A stretch of 64,000 nucleotides of DNA, from contig JACCLO010000009.1 of assembly GCA_029448655.1 (NCBI GenBank), forward strand, positions 1,364,001 through 1,428,000, written 5' to 3'. The position numbers were made by a program, and so were the translations under genes. Below are positions 10,122 to 22,798 of the stretch, piece by piece. Below the pieces are notes generated by a model that searched no databases, was not told the origin of the DNA, and worked only from the letters and a program-made list of their open reading frames with translations. Each line of letters begins with the position of its first letter. Position 1 is the first letter of the stretch. The stretch comes from Wolfiporia cocos (taxonomy: Eukaryota > Basidiomycota > Agaricomycetes > Polyporales > Phaeolaceae).

Positions 10122-11258
10122 TACCTACTCGATTGAGAGTAATACGTTTGTGGCAGTCGTCGTCAACAATATGTACACACTCACTTTCGTCCAACGGAGT
10201 ATTCGACTGTGCGGGTGAGCTAGGTATCGGGGTAGCACTGCTGGGGGAGGTACCATTGCAGAGGTCAGTTCTATATATGACAGCTCATGCCCATTGCGTC
10301 ATACAGCACAGTGGTTCTATGAACCTTCGCCCTCTTCTAATTGGCTACCTTGATCCCTGGCAATGCCATGATGAGACGGTGAGGCCACTTCGTAAATCTA
10401 GGGTGCTCACATGCATCGTGTCTTCAGTCATTCGCTGTTACATAGCCTTCTGTAGGGCGGTTGTAAGCATGTGGCCCAGCATTAACCAGTGGAACAGGGA
10501 AACATCTCGTAGTGAACCCTGACAAGAAGTACCGAACTTTGTGGGGTCTTACTCGCAGCGTTGGCATCGCACGGATGGCTGGTCGAAATGAGCAATACAG
10601 CATGCATGTCAGGAAACTGTCCCTGTAACTGCGCAGCGAGTCGTACCGACGCCAAGTCAGAATGCAACTCGCATATGTCTAAGGCCTCTTGTCTGCTGAT
10701 AATAACCGGTGTTTGAGACGGAACAGTACGCGGCAGATCCTGACGGAAGGTCTGCTTGGTAGAAAACTAGTATGATTCGGACGAGATATGTTCATTGCAG
10801 CAAACGTGGACATATTGATCGACAAGATCGCAGGCAGATTGTAAGCAGTAGAATGGCAACAAGAGCAGAGGATGAAATAGATAAAAAACTGCGAAGGCAT
10901 TACTTCCCGCGGAGAAGTACTAAGACCTGTTGTGAGAATAATGACTTGGTGGGGCATGAATAAACAGGTTGGACAAACAAGGCAGGGATGCACTGCGCCA
11001 TATTGCGTTGGGCCAAGGAGCACGCAGAGGGAAACCGGGGCATTCACGATACCGTGAATGTGTGTCTATATAGAGAAGCGCGCCAACCAACGCAATCAGG
11101 GTAGACCGTAAGTCGTGCGGCTGCACAGAAGGTGCAAAATCGTGATCTGTTGTTAAAGGCGGCGTTCAAAGCATGGCGAGTACATTCTGTGAGTGGATCA
11201 GACGCAGAGTAACAAGTCTATTCCAAGCCCGGACGAGGACATAGGACGATGATCCTCA
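10122..11258. other. Intergenic, nothing recognised
   Basis: About 1.1 kb upstream of the broken HET gene and downstream of the ATP synthase subunit k gene. Only short unrelated frames. A TATATAGAGA stretch near 11068 could be a core-promoter-like AT element. Confidence 0.5.
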
Positions 11259-11677
11259 TTAATGTTTCGCTTCTTTCTCCGCGTCCTCGATGAACTTTTT
11301 GATGCTATTCACCCTGTCAGTTGTCGACAGCCCATTCTAAGAAAGTAAAAACAATAGGACACATACAATTGTTCCTCCTCACTAATGAGTTGTTCCGTTT
11401 CTCAACATTCCGCGGATGGAAGGTGGTTGCAACAGACGTACCTGGAGCTCGCGTTGAACTTTACAGACTCCTTGACTTGCTCGAGAGTAGTCTTGCCCGA
11501 GCTCGGCGCGGCTTCCTTCTTTCCACCTCCCCGGGCGAGCACGGCGAGCCCCACCGTGCTGAGGATGGTGCCAAGCGCAAGGTGCTCGTTCTTGAGGGTA
11601 CGGCCAAAGACGACGCTGTATACAATGTTTAGTAACTCGCCTTCCTCTGGTGAATGTGTTATGACGCACTAAGACAT
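11259..11677 (-). CDS. ATP19: Mitochondrial F1Fo-ATP synthase subunit k
   Basis: Four short exons on the minus strand encode about 83 residues. The start ATG is at 11677. The first intron opens after only eight coding bases (GTGCGT donor, TACAG acceptor), and a later exon is just 15 bases (SEEEQ). The product starts MSYVVFGRTLKNEHLALGT, has one hydrophobic segment (LALGTILSTVGLAVLA), and ends FIEDAEKEAKH. This is the small membrane-embedded subunit k of the fungal ATP synthase dimer interface. The FGRTLKNEHLALGT...STVGLA pattern and the length fit the family. The micro-exon explains why no long frame marks this gene. Confidence 0.85.
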
Positions 11678-13888
11678 GGCGGTAGGAGTTTGTCGGTCGC
11701 ACCGCTGGCCTTAGTGAAGTGAAGAGAGCGCGTACTGCTCGGGTAACTCCGGCACACTCCGTCGGCAGGCAGCGCGTCGGTCGGTGCTCGATCGGCTTGC
11801 TCCTTTCTGCTCTCGTTCTCCGTGCGCAGTCGCTTTGTGCTATGCGAGCCCAAATTTATCACCGAAATGAACTGAAGGATGAAGAGACTGCTCAAGCTGA
11901 ACCTGCGGAGAAAATGCGAGCGCCTGCAGTCCTGCGATACCACCTGCGTGGTCTGCATGTCCTGAGGCCTTGCATATGCCTCCGGGCACTGGCTATGGCT
12001 CGATGTGCTTTTTGCAGACTAAGACACTGTTGGGACACGCAGGATGGTTTGCGGACGTGCTCGCGCTGGGCTTGAGTCGCGGGGCGTGTCACTGATATGG
12101 CGCATATATAGACGGTCTGAACTTGTAGCATAACACGGTACCCGCTTCCCCGCACCTGAAATTGACTGCAGTCTGTGTCTCGCGTGAGGGCAACCTGCGA
12201 AACGCGTAGGTAAGCCCGCCCCATGTTCTTCGTTGGCTCGGTTCTTGCTCATCTTCATCGCGCGTGAGAGCCATTTTACATTTTAGATCATGCATTTATG
12301 AACTGCCACCTTCCTGGCGCCGTACGCGCGCAAGCTATGAGACCCGCAAGCGTACTTGGCGTCTGCTTCTCACCTATGGCGGAGTGTCAACTCGCCGGCC
12401 TGAATGTTGTCCATTCTGTTTTGTACAGTCTCCCGAGCTTATCAATCGTGTACCCTCAACAACCAAGTAAGCTCATTCTCATCAATTGTTGCGGCCGGGT
12501 CTGGGGCTTCGGTGCAACGGTTGAAGCCCATGCATATGTATCAACCTGGGATACTGTGGAGACACTTTCGAGTGCCCGACCCTGCTGTCAAAGTCGTGCG
12601 TGTTGTAAATCGCGCTGCCGCTTTGCTTCCGCAGGTTGGTCCGTACTCGCGCTGCATAGACTTTGATTGCGGCGCGTGTATCGGTCATATGGCGCATATA
12701 TAGGCGACCAGAAGCCATGGCGTATGTTGAGCGGCTTCTTCGCGCTTGAAATTGCCGACGGTCAGGTTATCATCGTGCTTCGTACCAACGACTTTGTGAG
12801 TGGCAGAGGTGAGCATGCCTCGTGTTTTGTCTGGCGGGGTATCAGCACCACTGAATAAATGGCGGACTCGGACCGCCTTGAAGCTCAGTCTTCCATAGCA
12901 ATATCATGATCTGTATCTTCCTCAACACAACCACGCGCAAGCCGTGTGACCACAAGTCCCTACGTTGTCATGACGGCTCCTCACCTTTTCCTGCAGCAGA
13001 TGGCGACCGATGAGGAGCTTACTAGTCTACTTCGAATGTGGCCCGTCGCGGCCTGCGAGGAATGTGGCCATCATGCCCTTCACTGGATAGGTAAGTTCAC
13101 TGCATCCGCCAGTTAGCTCCTGGTCTGAGTTGGTTCTCATGTAGTAAGTCTGCGCCTGTGCTGCATGATTTGACAGCGTCAAATGGCCCAGTCACCGATG
13201 GATCCGGAGCTCTCATGGCCTATCATGGTCTAGGGCAAAATGCCCAACGATTGAGGCTCAATGCCGCGCCAACAGATCAAACGCTCTGGGCATGCCGGTA
13301 TGACTCCCATCCGTGCTGCAGCCGTTACGGGACAGACAACGAATGCCGCGCAGGTCGGCGTCACAATCAACTCAAATCGATCGCGCCCGATTAGCGCAAT
13401 AGCTGTGCTCTTCTCGACCATGCGCTGTGCGCACCGTGCGCGAGGTCGGAAGGCCTTCGCACCGCGGATCGACTGTAACATATACGGCCAACGTGCACAC
13501 TGGCGAACCAGTATCCACCGCTTGATGGCGGGGTCAGCGGACCAGTACAACTCATGCTACACGTGATCTAACATGAGGTCTATATCCTCCTCAACGGGAC
13601 CGGACCTCATGGCCGCCCAGGCGCGGAGTCTCATATGGCGCGTCTAGTGGGAGGCTGCAGACGCTGTTCAACTTGGCGTCCGCATTCCACGGTCAGGTTG
13701 GTCCGCCATGGGTCAGGGCACCGAGTTGTGTAGCGCTAGGTACCATAAAGGCATGGGCCTGACGCTTTGGCACATAGATCGCACGTATTCCCCCAGTTGG
13801 GCCTGTGCTCCAAAGCTTCACATACGGACGGTTTTTCGAGCCACTGTGCCCCGCCCTGGGTGACGGTCCTCGAGCCTCATTCCTCACC
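11678..13888. other. Intergenic region with diverged duplicated units
   Basis: No supported gene. Two related stretches of ~130-150 bases (about 12040-12180 and 12625-12775) share GCGCTG..., a GGCGCATATATAG block and a downstream CGCxTGAAATTG block; a weaker third copy lies near 13630-13700. A short frame at 12972-13092 (MTAPHLFLQQMATDEEL...) followed by a GTAAGT donor could be an exon, but I could not extend it into a convincing protein. Confidence 0.5.
12040..12775 (+). repeat. Diverged direct repeat carrying GGCGCATATATAG
   Basis: Copy 1 (about 12040-12180) and copy 2 (about 12625-12775) align through a GCGCTG block, GTGT..C.TATGGCGCATATATAG, and a downstream TGAAATTG block. The identical core ATATGGCGCATATATAG is TATA-box-like. 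A third degenerate relative (CATATGGCGCGTCTAG) is at about 13633. They look like duplicated promoter-type units without attached genes. Confidence 0.55.
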
Positions 13889-15416
13889 ATGATCTTCGCC
13901 CAAATTCTGGTGTTCGTTACTCTGCTATTCTCAGCCACGATAGTGGCATGCTACGAGCCTCTTCACGACTATTCCGGTGACACCTTTCTGAATGGGTGGG
14001 ACTTTTACGGAAAATGGGATAATTTGACTCTCGGTAAGTCGACTGTATCTCCGTCTTCAAAAACTAGATATCGACCTTGGTTCCGCTGTTAGGCAATGTG
14101 ACATACTTGACCGCGGAGGCAGCCGTCGAGCAAAGACTAGTATATGTCAATGATGCTGGTAATGTAATCTTGAGAGTAGATAATTTCACGGACGTCAAGG
14201 ATGGGGGATTGCGCAACTCAGTACGCACTTTCGCGTCCTTGACTCAACATTGTCTGATGATCTGCGCAGATTCGCCTGACTTCTTCGGAGTTGTATGATT
14301 TTGGGAGCCTTTGGATCATTGATGCATATCATCTGCCATACGGATGCTCCGTCTGGCCTGCATTCTGGAGCTTTGGACCACATTGGCCGTACGATGGCGA
14401 GATTGGTACGTCCATGCATTTGTCCAACTCATGCGTGAGATTGGCTCATTACCCGGAGTGCAGACATCATCGAGGCCATCAACACCATGCCAAACAACCA
14501 AATGGCCCTGCACACGACCGAAGGCTGCTACCACGATGCCCCACCTGACCAGACAGGTTTCAGCATCGACAACGACTGTGGCACAGCCTCAGGATGCACA
14601 GTTGGCGAGTCAGCGCCGAATAGTTACGAAAGCGGCTTCGCGGCTGCAGGTGGCGGTGTCTTCGCAACACAATTTGACGTTACGGGAATCTAGTAGGTGT
14701 TCACTCGGCTTGAGACTGTACCCATGCTAATGGCGATGGAAGCATATGGTTCTGGAGTGTACGTGCTATCCACATGCCGCTTGTCCTTTCATGTGTTTAC
14801 GCTAGATCGCAGAGACCAAATGTGCCGGCCTCAATCACGAACGCTACCGCAAATTCTTCTATCGACATATCCTCCTGGGGGCCACCGTCCGCGTCATATC
14901 CTAACGGTACCTCATGCGATATCTCGAAATACTATACCGCCCAACAACTGGTCTTTGACATAACTCTATGTGGTGACTGGTGAGCATGCCGCGAGCGGCC
15001 CTGCAATCACGCTCTCACATCGTGTATGACTCGTGGACAGGGCTGGCGTCCCCGGGATCTATGACTCGACCTGCTACAACGCGGGACCGACGCATGACTG
15101 CGTACGTAATATTGTTTCCCATCTCCGTCGCTTACCCCTGCTGATCGCGTTTATGAATGTGTAGTACCTGGACAACGTTGTCGGCAACGGAAGCAATTAC
15201 GATGAGGCGTACTTCGAGGTGGCCTACGTGCGCACGTATACGACCGGTGTCGCGGTGCCTTCCAGCACCTCTGCTGCGGCGACGGCCGTGCAGACCCACC
15301 AAGCAACACAGACGCAGACACAGAAGTCCGATGCTCGCAGTGCACGAATGGGACTGCGGGGCAGTACATTCTTCTCTATCCTCGCGGCGCTGCTCGCTGC
15401 TACCGTGCTTTGCTGA
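13889..15416 (+). CDS. GH16 endo-1,3(4)-beta-glucanase-like secreted enzyme
   Basis: Eight exons: 13889-14033, 14093-14220, 14270-14405, 14464-14692, 14743-14758, 14813-14979, 15041-15101 and 15165-15416. They total 1134 bases, 377 residues. A signal peptide is visible ([21 protein letters not shown]). The family signature E-I-D-I-I-E falls at residues 135-140, split by an intron after E-I; the first Glu is the nucleophile and the last the acid/base of retaining GH16 enzymes. Flanking blocks fit the laminarinase-type branch: [30 protein letters not shown] and [15 protein letters not shown]. After the catalytic domain come a Ser/Thr/Gln-rich linker and a hydrophobic C-terminus ([15 protein letters not shown]), suggesting a GPI anchor or cell-wall retention. 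Probable role: beta-glucan remodelling or turnover. The fifth exon is only 16 bases. Confidence 0.93.
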
Positions 15417-15857
15417 TGATTGATTATGATCTTGACGCTTTAAGGGACGATGTGATTCATTTTGGTTTTTCTCGGACATTGATGGACTTTGACATATTGT
15501 TATACCATTTTTATGACTTCACGACACATCTTCCTCCCGCGGTTTTCATGGCAGTATTCATGGCTATTTATATGTCGAGGTATATGTACATGCACTGGGT
15601 GCGGACTCTCCAAAACGTGGTACCACGGTAACTTCCTCTTGATGTACTTGCATTACTCGTACCAGTGTGCGTCGGGTCTGAGGATCTGAGGATTCAGCAC
15701 GGTGTATGCGATGCAGAAATGGACGGAGCATGCTGCCGAGGCCGGGCCAGTACCCGTTCAATGTTCCATTGTGGTCGCAAGTAGGGCCACGCAGACTGGG
15801 AATGGACATGAACACACTGTTCAGGAAAGACAGCACCTCGATGGTCCCGCCGCCTAC
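15417..15857. other. Intergenic, nothing recognised
   Basis: The 3' flank of the GH16 gene meets the 3' end of the SDR remnant. T-rich stretch after 15417 is consistent with a 3' UTR. No other signal seen. Confidence 0.5.
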
Positions 15858-16395
15858 TCATTCAATCATGATCTCGATGTCTTGCAAGATCTGAATCGTA
15901 GTATCCCACAGCTCCTTCCTCACTCCGTGCGTCTGCATGCCTATCTCTCCCGGTGGCTGCAAATACGCGCCCCGATCCGTCTCCGGCTGGGCGCGGACGG
16001 CCGGTGCGGCTGCAGCGAACACGGAGGTGTGTGCACCGCGTGAAGGCAGCGCCCAGAGGGTGTGGACAACCGCGGAGAAAATGTGTGATATGACAGGCGG
16101 AAGCGAGGCGGCGTCGTTAACTATGATGCGTGCATGTGAGCGGGAACAACGACCAGAGGCCGTGTGGGAGCACATCAGACCTGTGCGCACGAGGCCGGGA
16201 TTGAACGTTGAGTACTGAGTGATCGGCACGCCGGAGGTCTGGAGCCGCTGTTGGAGTGTGTCGTGAAGAGGACGTTCGCGAGCTTACTATGGGCTACGAT
16301 AGCATGGACCACACCAAACACCACTTTCCTCACGCCCACTCCCTGAGGAGCGCAGCCACAAGCGCGATGAACGCCCATCATTACTACCGCTCAAT
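15858..16395 (-). pseudogene. C-terminal remnant of a short-chain dehydrogenase/reductase
   Basis: On the minus strand, 16330-16280 encodes AHSKLANVLFTT, which resembles the conserved substrate/NAD-proximal SxSKLANVLF block of fungal SDRs (the catalytic Tyr position reads His here). The frame then shifts by one base and continues as LQQRLQTSGVPITQYSTFNPGLVRTGLM and so on to ELWDTTIQILQDIEI with a stop at 15858, a typical SDR C-terminus. No Rossmann TGxxxGIG half was found upstream. The missing N-terminal half, the frameshift and the missing catalytic Tyr make this a decayed fragment. Confidence 0.65.
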
Positions 16396-17957
16396 CATCG
16401 TACACCATACGCCGCGATGTGTTAAAACCTATGCTGGGCACTGATCAAGGTAAACAGTCAGAGTGAATGTTAATGGTATGATCTGACGAGAAGGTGGCTG
16501 ACCTTGCTTGCCTATTTGTATTGGATGGGCGATGAGTCGTCAACACGAGAATGTTGGAGACGCGTGCCGTCAACGGAGCGAGAGGAAGCTATGCCATCAT
16601 ACCACCTGCTCGATAGTTGAGGTTCGCGCTGCTCGTTAGATCTTGGTCTTTTAAGGATGACAGCACGGTGGACGAAGTATAGCGCCAGTTTATCCAAACA
16701 CCGTTCTGCGGGACATGATATGCTGACGTGCGATGCGGAACTGCTGGATCACCTGTGACAATTCGGGTCCCTGATACGAGTGCTGAGACGCCCTTTGATG
16801 CCACATCGCTCCGGAACGATAGATACTGGACCCTGCCATGCGACATGGCTCTGTAAATGACGACTCAAGCGCGACGTGACGGTTAGTAAGTGGACAATGT
16901 TCAACGGTTGACACTGAAGGCTTTCCGTCTGCGATCTATGCAGATCCTCCGACGCGATCACGTGATTGAAGCGCATCGCGTCGCGCCTCGATCACCGAAA
17001 CGTGTAAGACGCGTTCGTTGCCGGCTTCCATGCGCGGGTAAACCTGCGGGCGATAACATCGTGAACTCAAACAAAATCAAACGCTTTCAATAGATCTGAC
17101 GCCAGTCCATAGAGCTTTCCTTCCGCGCGAAGGCATCGGGTTTCGCGCGATTGCGTGGTCGCCACGTTCATGAGGAGTGCAGTTAGAGTGTAACAATGAG
17201 AGATTAACACAAATTCGAGTGGAGTAGTACGGTCAGCGCATTTCACAACAACGTCTGATCGCAATGTGCGCGGGCGCCGGCAGAATCAGCGTGATTGCCT
17301 GCTGTATAATCTTGAACATTAGCAGGTCAAACAGATTCTAAATGATATCGCTAGAGAACTGTCGGACAACACTAAATAGCGGTCGACAAGAAACTATCAG
17401 CAATGTGGAATGACAGATACAAGCGGTGTAATTTTGGCTGTATCCAGCGGGAGCAGTAAGAATGAAGAGGTGCCCAAGGCACATAGCGGTATCCGGAAGT
17501 GTTGAGGAATGTGTCGCTAGTGTCAAATCAGAATGGAGAGTGCAAATGCGTTGAAATAGGATCTAAGTCAGCAGACTATCTACCGAATGTAGCAAATACC
17601 TCCATAGACGAACCATATTCCATGAGATACGGGTATGCTGGTCTCATCAGTATAGCATACTTTCCGTTTCTTACATTATGTAACCTGAGTTGTATTAGAA
17701 TCGACGAAAGAAATCCGGATTAAGGCACGTGCACAATTACGTAAACACCTAAGCACTGAGTATGTGGCCCATCTCCGGCAAGTGTCCTTTGCCACTGCCC
17801 TTCATCCTCGGGATAATTTTTCTTATAAAACGACCCTTGTTGTCGCTACGAACCTCATAGCTGAGGCTCCCCCTCCTCCTGAGCAGCTGCTTCATTCGAC
17901 GTCCAATTGTGCAGTATTCGAGTGAACTTTCGCCACACAAAGCTCGAAATCGTCCCG
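16396..17957. other. Intergenic, mostly empty
   Basis: About 1.5 kb without a recognisable gene or the missing SDR half. The right end forms the promoter region of the La-domain gene, with a TATAAAA at 17824-17830. Confidence 0.5.
17824..17830 (+). promoter_or_regulatory. TATAAAA box upstream of the La-domain gene
   Basis: A TATAAAA lies about 130 bases before the ATG at 17958 and is followed by a CT-rich stretch (CCCCCTCCTCCT), as is common at fungal transcription starts. Motif only. Confidence 0.4.
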
Positions 17958-20900
17958 ATGGTCTCGCCGCAGCCATCTGTTTCTCCGTCGAATTCACCGC
18001 TCTCGTACGCTGATCGCGCGAAGAAAGCTCAGAACTCGGGCAAGAAGATATCACCTGCCTTGCAGCGTACCCCCAGTCAAACTTCACCGACGGCAGCAGC
18101 ATCAGCTTCATCAAGTGCCCTCAACTCATCTGCTGATCGTCCCACCGCCGTGGCTGCTGCGAACGAGGCACAGTCTCTCCCCCCTGTGAGCGGTGAAGTT
18201 GCTTCTGCGACTCCGACCGCATCATCTGCCCAATCAGCTTCAGGGCTGCCTTCACCACCTAATGGCAAAGACGACGGTGACGCAAACCCCTCTGGCACTG
18301 ATGTTGCAGCTTCGAGCGAGCAAGAAGCGCCTGCAATGTCGAAGCGAGCTTCGGTGCCTGCGACGAATGTCTGGAACGTGCGAATCGAGCAGTTTGCACA
18401 GGCTCGTGCGCGATCATCGGGCTCAGCGCAGACGACACCGCCCAGCAATGGGCTCGCGCACGCTAATGAGACGACGCCCCGCGCGTCGGACCCGGTAGGG
18501 TTATTGAACGCGGCTTCGAGTGGTTCGACGGCGCAGAACGGACGGAGTCAAGCAACATTGAGCGTGCCCTCGGCGGCGCTTTCTGCGCCTGACGATGACG
18601 ACGTTTTTGTGGTCCGGCCGCGCCCGATCCCGATGGACGATCAGAGCTGGCCGGAGGTTGGGAAGGCGCACGCTACAGAGGGGGAGCGGGGGCACGAGCG
18701 GGAGGGGTCGAGGGAGGGGTCGCAGGGCCATAGCCAAACACGGAAGAGTGCGTCCTCTCGTTCACGTCATTTATTTTCTCCGATTCCCTCCCTCTCCATT
18801 CGTACACGGATATCCGCCAGTTAAGGCTCCTTTCATTCAGTACTGATTCTGGCCCGTCCCCTCCTCGCTGTGGCACCGCTAAACAGGTGAGAAACCAAAA
18901 TGGGTGCCTATACCTGCCGCCGAACTGCAAGCCGCCGCGGACGCACAGCAGCAACCACGTTCGCATCATGCACGCAACAGATCGCAACACCAATCGCACC
19001 CGCACTTGCGACATCCACCTGCGGGGACCTCTTCCACGCCCTCTGCATCTGCCTCCGGTTCGCAAGTGCAGAGTCGCACGCACTCGGCCGTCGGGATGCA
19101 CCAGTCGCTGTCGAACTCGCACGCCGGCTCCGTGTCTCAGTCTCAGGTGCAAAGCCGATCCGGCAGTGCACACTCGAGCCCAACAGGTCACCACAATCGC
19201 GGCGGACGACGGCTGCCCGACGAGAGCACACGCACGTTTAATGCAGTGAGCAGGAGCATTAGCGTGCGCTCGTCACGGACGGGCTCCCCACAGACCTTCG
19301 TTGCTCCATTGCCCTCTGGCGAGCCCTACCCGGGCGCCGCGGTGGCAGCAGGAAGTGGAGGCGCAGGAACCGGTTACAAGGCACTGCCTCCCAGCCTCGC
19401 GCGGCGGGGCTCCGGAAACAACGCCGACCAGGTGCACACGCCCGAGCCGCACGCGAACGGTGCGCCTCCCTACTTCGTCGCGCCGCCGCATGTTGCCGCA
19501 CCCGCGCCGCGCGCATACACGTCGGGCTCATCCGCGCACAACCCGTACGCGGTCGTGCCGCCAATCTATCCTCAGCCGTACGCCGGCACCCCGCCGGCAC
19601 CGTACCCGCCCATGTATTCATACCACTATCCGTACCCTCCCTATGTGTACTGGCCGCATGCACCCATGTCTCATTCACCCGCCGAGCCGGAAGGTGCACC
19701 GCCGCCCGCTATGCTGGCGCGGCGACCGCAGCAGGGCGAAGGTGACACGGTTGCAGGGTACCGCGACACGGGATTTGTACTACCACCACCTGTGCAGTAT
19801 GAGCCAAGTGCGGCACCTCAAGAGCAGAAGCCTGAGTTGAAGACGGAAGGAGAGGGCGAGGCAAAAGGTGCGCCAAGGGGACGGCGCGCGAGGGAGCTGA
19901 GCTTTGGCAGCATATCCGCGCACGAGGTGGACAACCCAGACGCACCTCCGCAGGAGTCGGCTGCTGTGGATTCGTTAAACATGAGCACCGTTACGATCGG
20001 AGAGCAGGACGAGGAGGTTGAGGGCGCAAGTGCGGGTGCGGACAAGCCCATTCCACCCTTCACGATCGGGGTCACGCCCGGGGAGTCGGGTCCCACCCGG
20101 ATTCGCTCGCGCACACGCACGCAGTCGAAGGGTCGCACACTCGTACGCGGCGAAGGCGTCACTGCGATTGCAAAGGCTACCTCTGAGCTACCCGAGACGC
20201 CCGCCGGCGAGGCAGAGGTGAGCGTAGTCGCAATTGCTGCCACTAAAGATGCATCCGAAGTGGGCGAGGCCGGCGTCAAGGTGATTGACTTGACAGATCC
20301 TGGGGAAGCGAAGTGGGAGTTCGGCACGACCAAACATCCCGAGGAGGGCGCTGAGACCGATGCTCCACAATACCACGTACAATCCGGAGTTGATACGGCG
20401 GTAGCTCAAGCAGGTTCCTCGCACCCATCTGCTACCTCGACATTCCGCATCCCACCTCAGACTGAGGTTCCTGGTCCGACACAGCTGCCACCCATCATGA
20501 CGACGACCAATGGCTTGGCTTCTGCGCACCCGTCTACCTATCCTCACCCCTACCCGCCTCCATCTTCGACAGACCCAATCTCTCCTGACGATTGGAAGGT
20601 TAAAGACTATGGGTACGGATTTGGACGTAGAGGATTTGCTCCTGGAGCCGGCGGGACCGAACGCCGCGAATGGCAGGGCGAACGCGAATACGGACGGCCC
20701 AGGCGGGGGTCCCAGGCCGGTTATGAGCGTGGTCCTCACGAGCGCGGCGGTTACAGCAGTCGAAGAGGTCGCGGACTTAGCGGCGGCTATGGCGGGCGCG
20801 GCGGACACTCCCGTGCGCACTCCAGGGGCGGTGGCAGTTACCAGAGTAGGCAGCCACCTTTCGCCGTCCAGCCGCACCAAGCGCCACCTCCGGCTGAGAT

Positions 20901-21505
20901 CAATGGGTACTATATGCCACCGCCGATGACCACGTATTACGCTCCTTTCGACCCCTATAGTGCTGGGTTCCCTCCCTACCCACCTTTACAAAATACATCA
21001 ACAATGCCACCATTGCCTGTGCCACTCACACCGCTGTCCTTCCCATTGGATTGGACACGATACCACCTTTTGGGCCAACTTGAGTATTACCTCAGCCCGC
21101 AAAACATGGCGCAGGATCTCTTCCTTCGGAAGCATGTAAGCGGCCGGTCTCGTTACATTTGATCCGAATCGTTACTAATAACATCATGTTGTGCTGCCGC
21201 AGATGGACTCGCGTGGATGGATATTAATTTCCTTACTTGCATCATTCAAGCGCGTCCAGAATTTGACCGCTGATCTCCAGGTGGTCAAGGATGTGCTCAC
21301 TCTTTCCACCTTGGCGGAGGTAAGGAACGAGTGGGTACGCACGCAGCAATGGGAGCAATTCGTGCTACCCGATGCACCTAAAAGCACTGTCGAACCAGAG
21401 TCTGGTGCTGAAGCAGAAGAAGCAGAGGACGAGGAGGAAGAGGAAGTCGTATTTGTGCTTGGGAAGGAAAATGATCCAGTGTGGACGGCGGAGAAGCAGG
21501 GTTGA
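17958..21505 (+). CDS. La-domain RNA-binding protein (LARP1/Sro9 type)
   Basis: Three exons (17958-18747, 18887-21135, 21203-21505), 1113 residues. The start MVSPQPS is the first ATG in the long frame. N-terminus: SYADRAKKAQ then Ser/Ala/Pro-rich disorder. The first intron joins to KPKWVPIPAAELQ, a block found just before the long linker in fungal LARPs. A His/Pro/Tyr-rich disordered middle follows, then an RGG-type stretch around residues 850-890 (SRRGRGLSGGYGGRGG). The La motif is near the C-terminus: HLLGQLEYYLSPQNMAQD, then the second intron, then DSRGWILISLLASFKRVQ. In yeast the related Sro9/Slf1 bind mRNA and polysomes; a role in translation or mRNA stability is likely. The protein ends in an acidic tail soon after the La domain, with no RRM or DM15 repeats seen. 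Confidence 0.92.
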
Positions 21506-22798
21506 TGCCCTGCGTAGGCCTACACATCCCAAGGTCATGCCGGCGCAAGGGGATCTTACAGAACGGCCGTGCAAATGAGATCCTATAATAGAGCTCAACC
21601 TTCACAGCGTAGCAAGCGTTCGCTGTCAATATCCACTCAACAAGCCATTGGATTCCTGGACTATCCCCTCTACCGTCTACCTTGCTATCGTATATCATAG
21701 GTATTTGCAACGACACGAGAATGCCATTTTACTCATCACGCACGTCCCATTCATGACTTTTTATCTTGGGCTCTCCGTATGCTATTATAGTCCTCCATCA
21801 AGTGTACGTGCATATATTCTTTGACCCCGAGCTCGCTCGGCTTACTCTTGATCAAGCATTGTTGCTCGTTTCCCGGGGTTTACCCGTACATGATTTGTTT
21901 CGTTCTTTCGTGCCTCTTAATTTCGTCGACATCAGTAACCGCCTCACAATGATAGTGACCCTTGCCGTATCACCAGTGGGCCTTGTCCGCTTACCTAGTC
22001 TCGTCGCTATGCAGCTAGTACGACATACCATCGCAACGACAATCTATGAATTGGCCGACCATGCGGCGGAGTGGAGAGAAATCATGGGTATACTTTCGAG
22101 ATCTGGGCCTCGGCCACGCGTTTGTGATCTGCTCACTAGATCGTCTTGCCAGATGCGCCTGTACCTGATCTTCATGAGCCCGCTGTGCGAGACAGAGTCG
22201 ATGAGGGGCATACGTAGTCTTCGTATACCGGAGTTCGTCACGGTCTCGGTCGCGATGGAGCTGACGACGCTTCCTGCGGGGGAAATTAATGATTGACTAC
22301 GCTGCCTACGCGAAGACGACAAATATTTTGATCCGTGGGTACACCATCATGAAACATACTCCAGGAACCGATCACCGGCACGTCATAAATGCAGCCATAC
22401 ACATTCTCCGAGACCCTCCGGATGCCGAAGGGAAAAGTGTGAACCTCGCGAGTGCTGATCAGCCTCACAAGCGGGCATAGAGGCAGTAGGGACATCTCAC
22501 ATAGCCAGTGTATATGCTATGATGTACGTTCGAACGCGTACTAGCATGGCTCAACGAGTCCTGCATTTCCAAAGTGTTCAAAGCTCTCAGAAACCTAATT
22601 TCACTGATCAGGCTCAATTGCCCTGGTGACATGTCAGCAAGATTCACCACGCATGTTCAGATCTCGACTTGATCTCGCCCTCCTGCATGTAAGCACCAGT
22701 CCGATACGCCCGCAACCATTCTAACCTCTCGACCTCACACACTACATCCTCCTTACAACGCCCATCCATCACGCTCCTTCCATCGTCAGTCTTCTCGA
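21506..22798. other. Intergenic; one long frame without a supported gene
   Basis: A 176-codon plus frame at 21766-22296 begins without an ATG and shows no recognisable domain, so it is not called. The right end is the promoter of the G-alpha gene, with CT-rich sequence just before its ATG. Confidence 0.45.

Noticed and set aside
12972..13394. Possible two-exon gene starting MTAPHLFLQQMATDEEL with a CEECGHH stretch
   Set aside because: One good donor site, but the continuation has no recognisable protein and random composition.
18673..19194. Long minus-strand frames opposite the La-domain gene
   Set aside because: Antisense shadows of Pro/Arg-rich coding sequence.
21766..22296. 176-codon open frame between the La-domain and G-alpha genes
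   Set aside because: No ATG at its start, no recognisable domain, no splice context; treated as chance.
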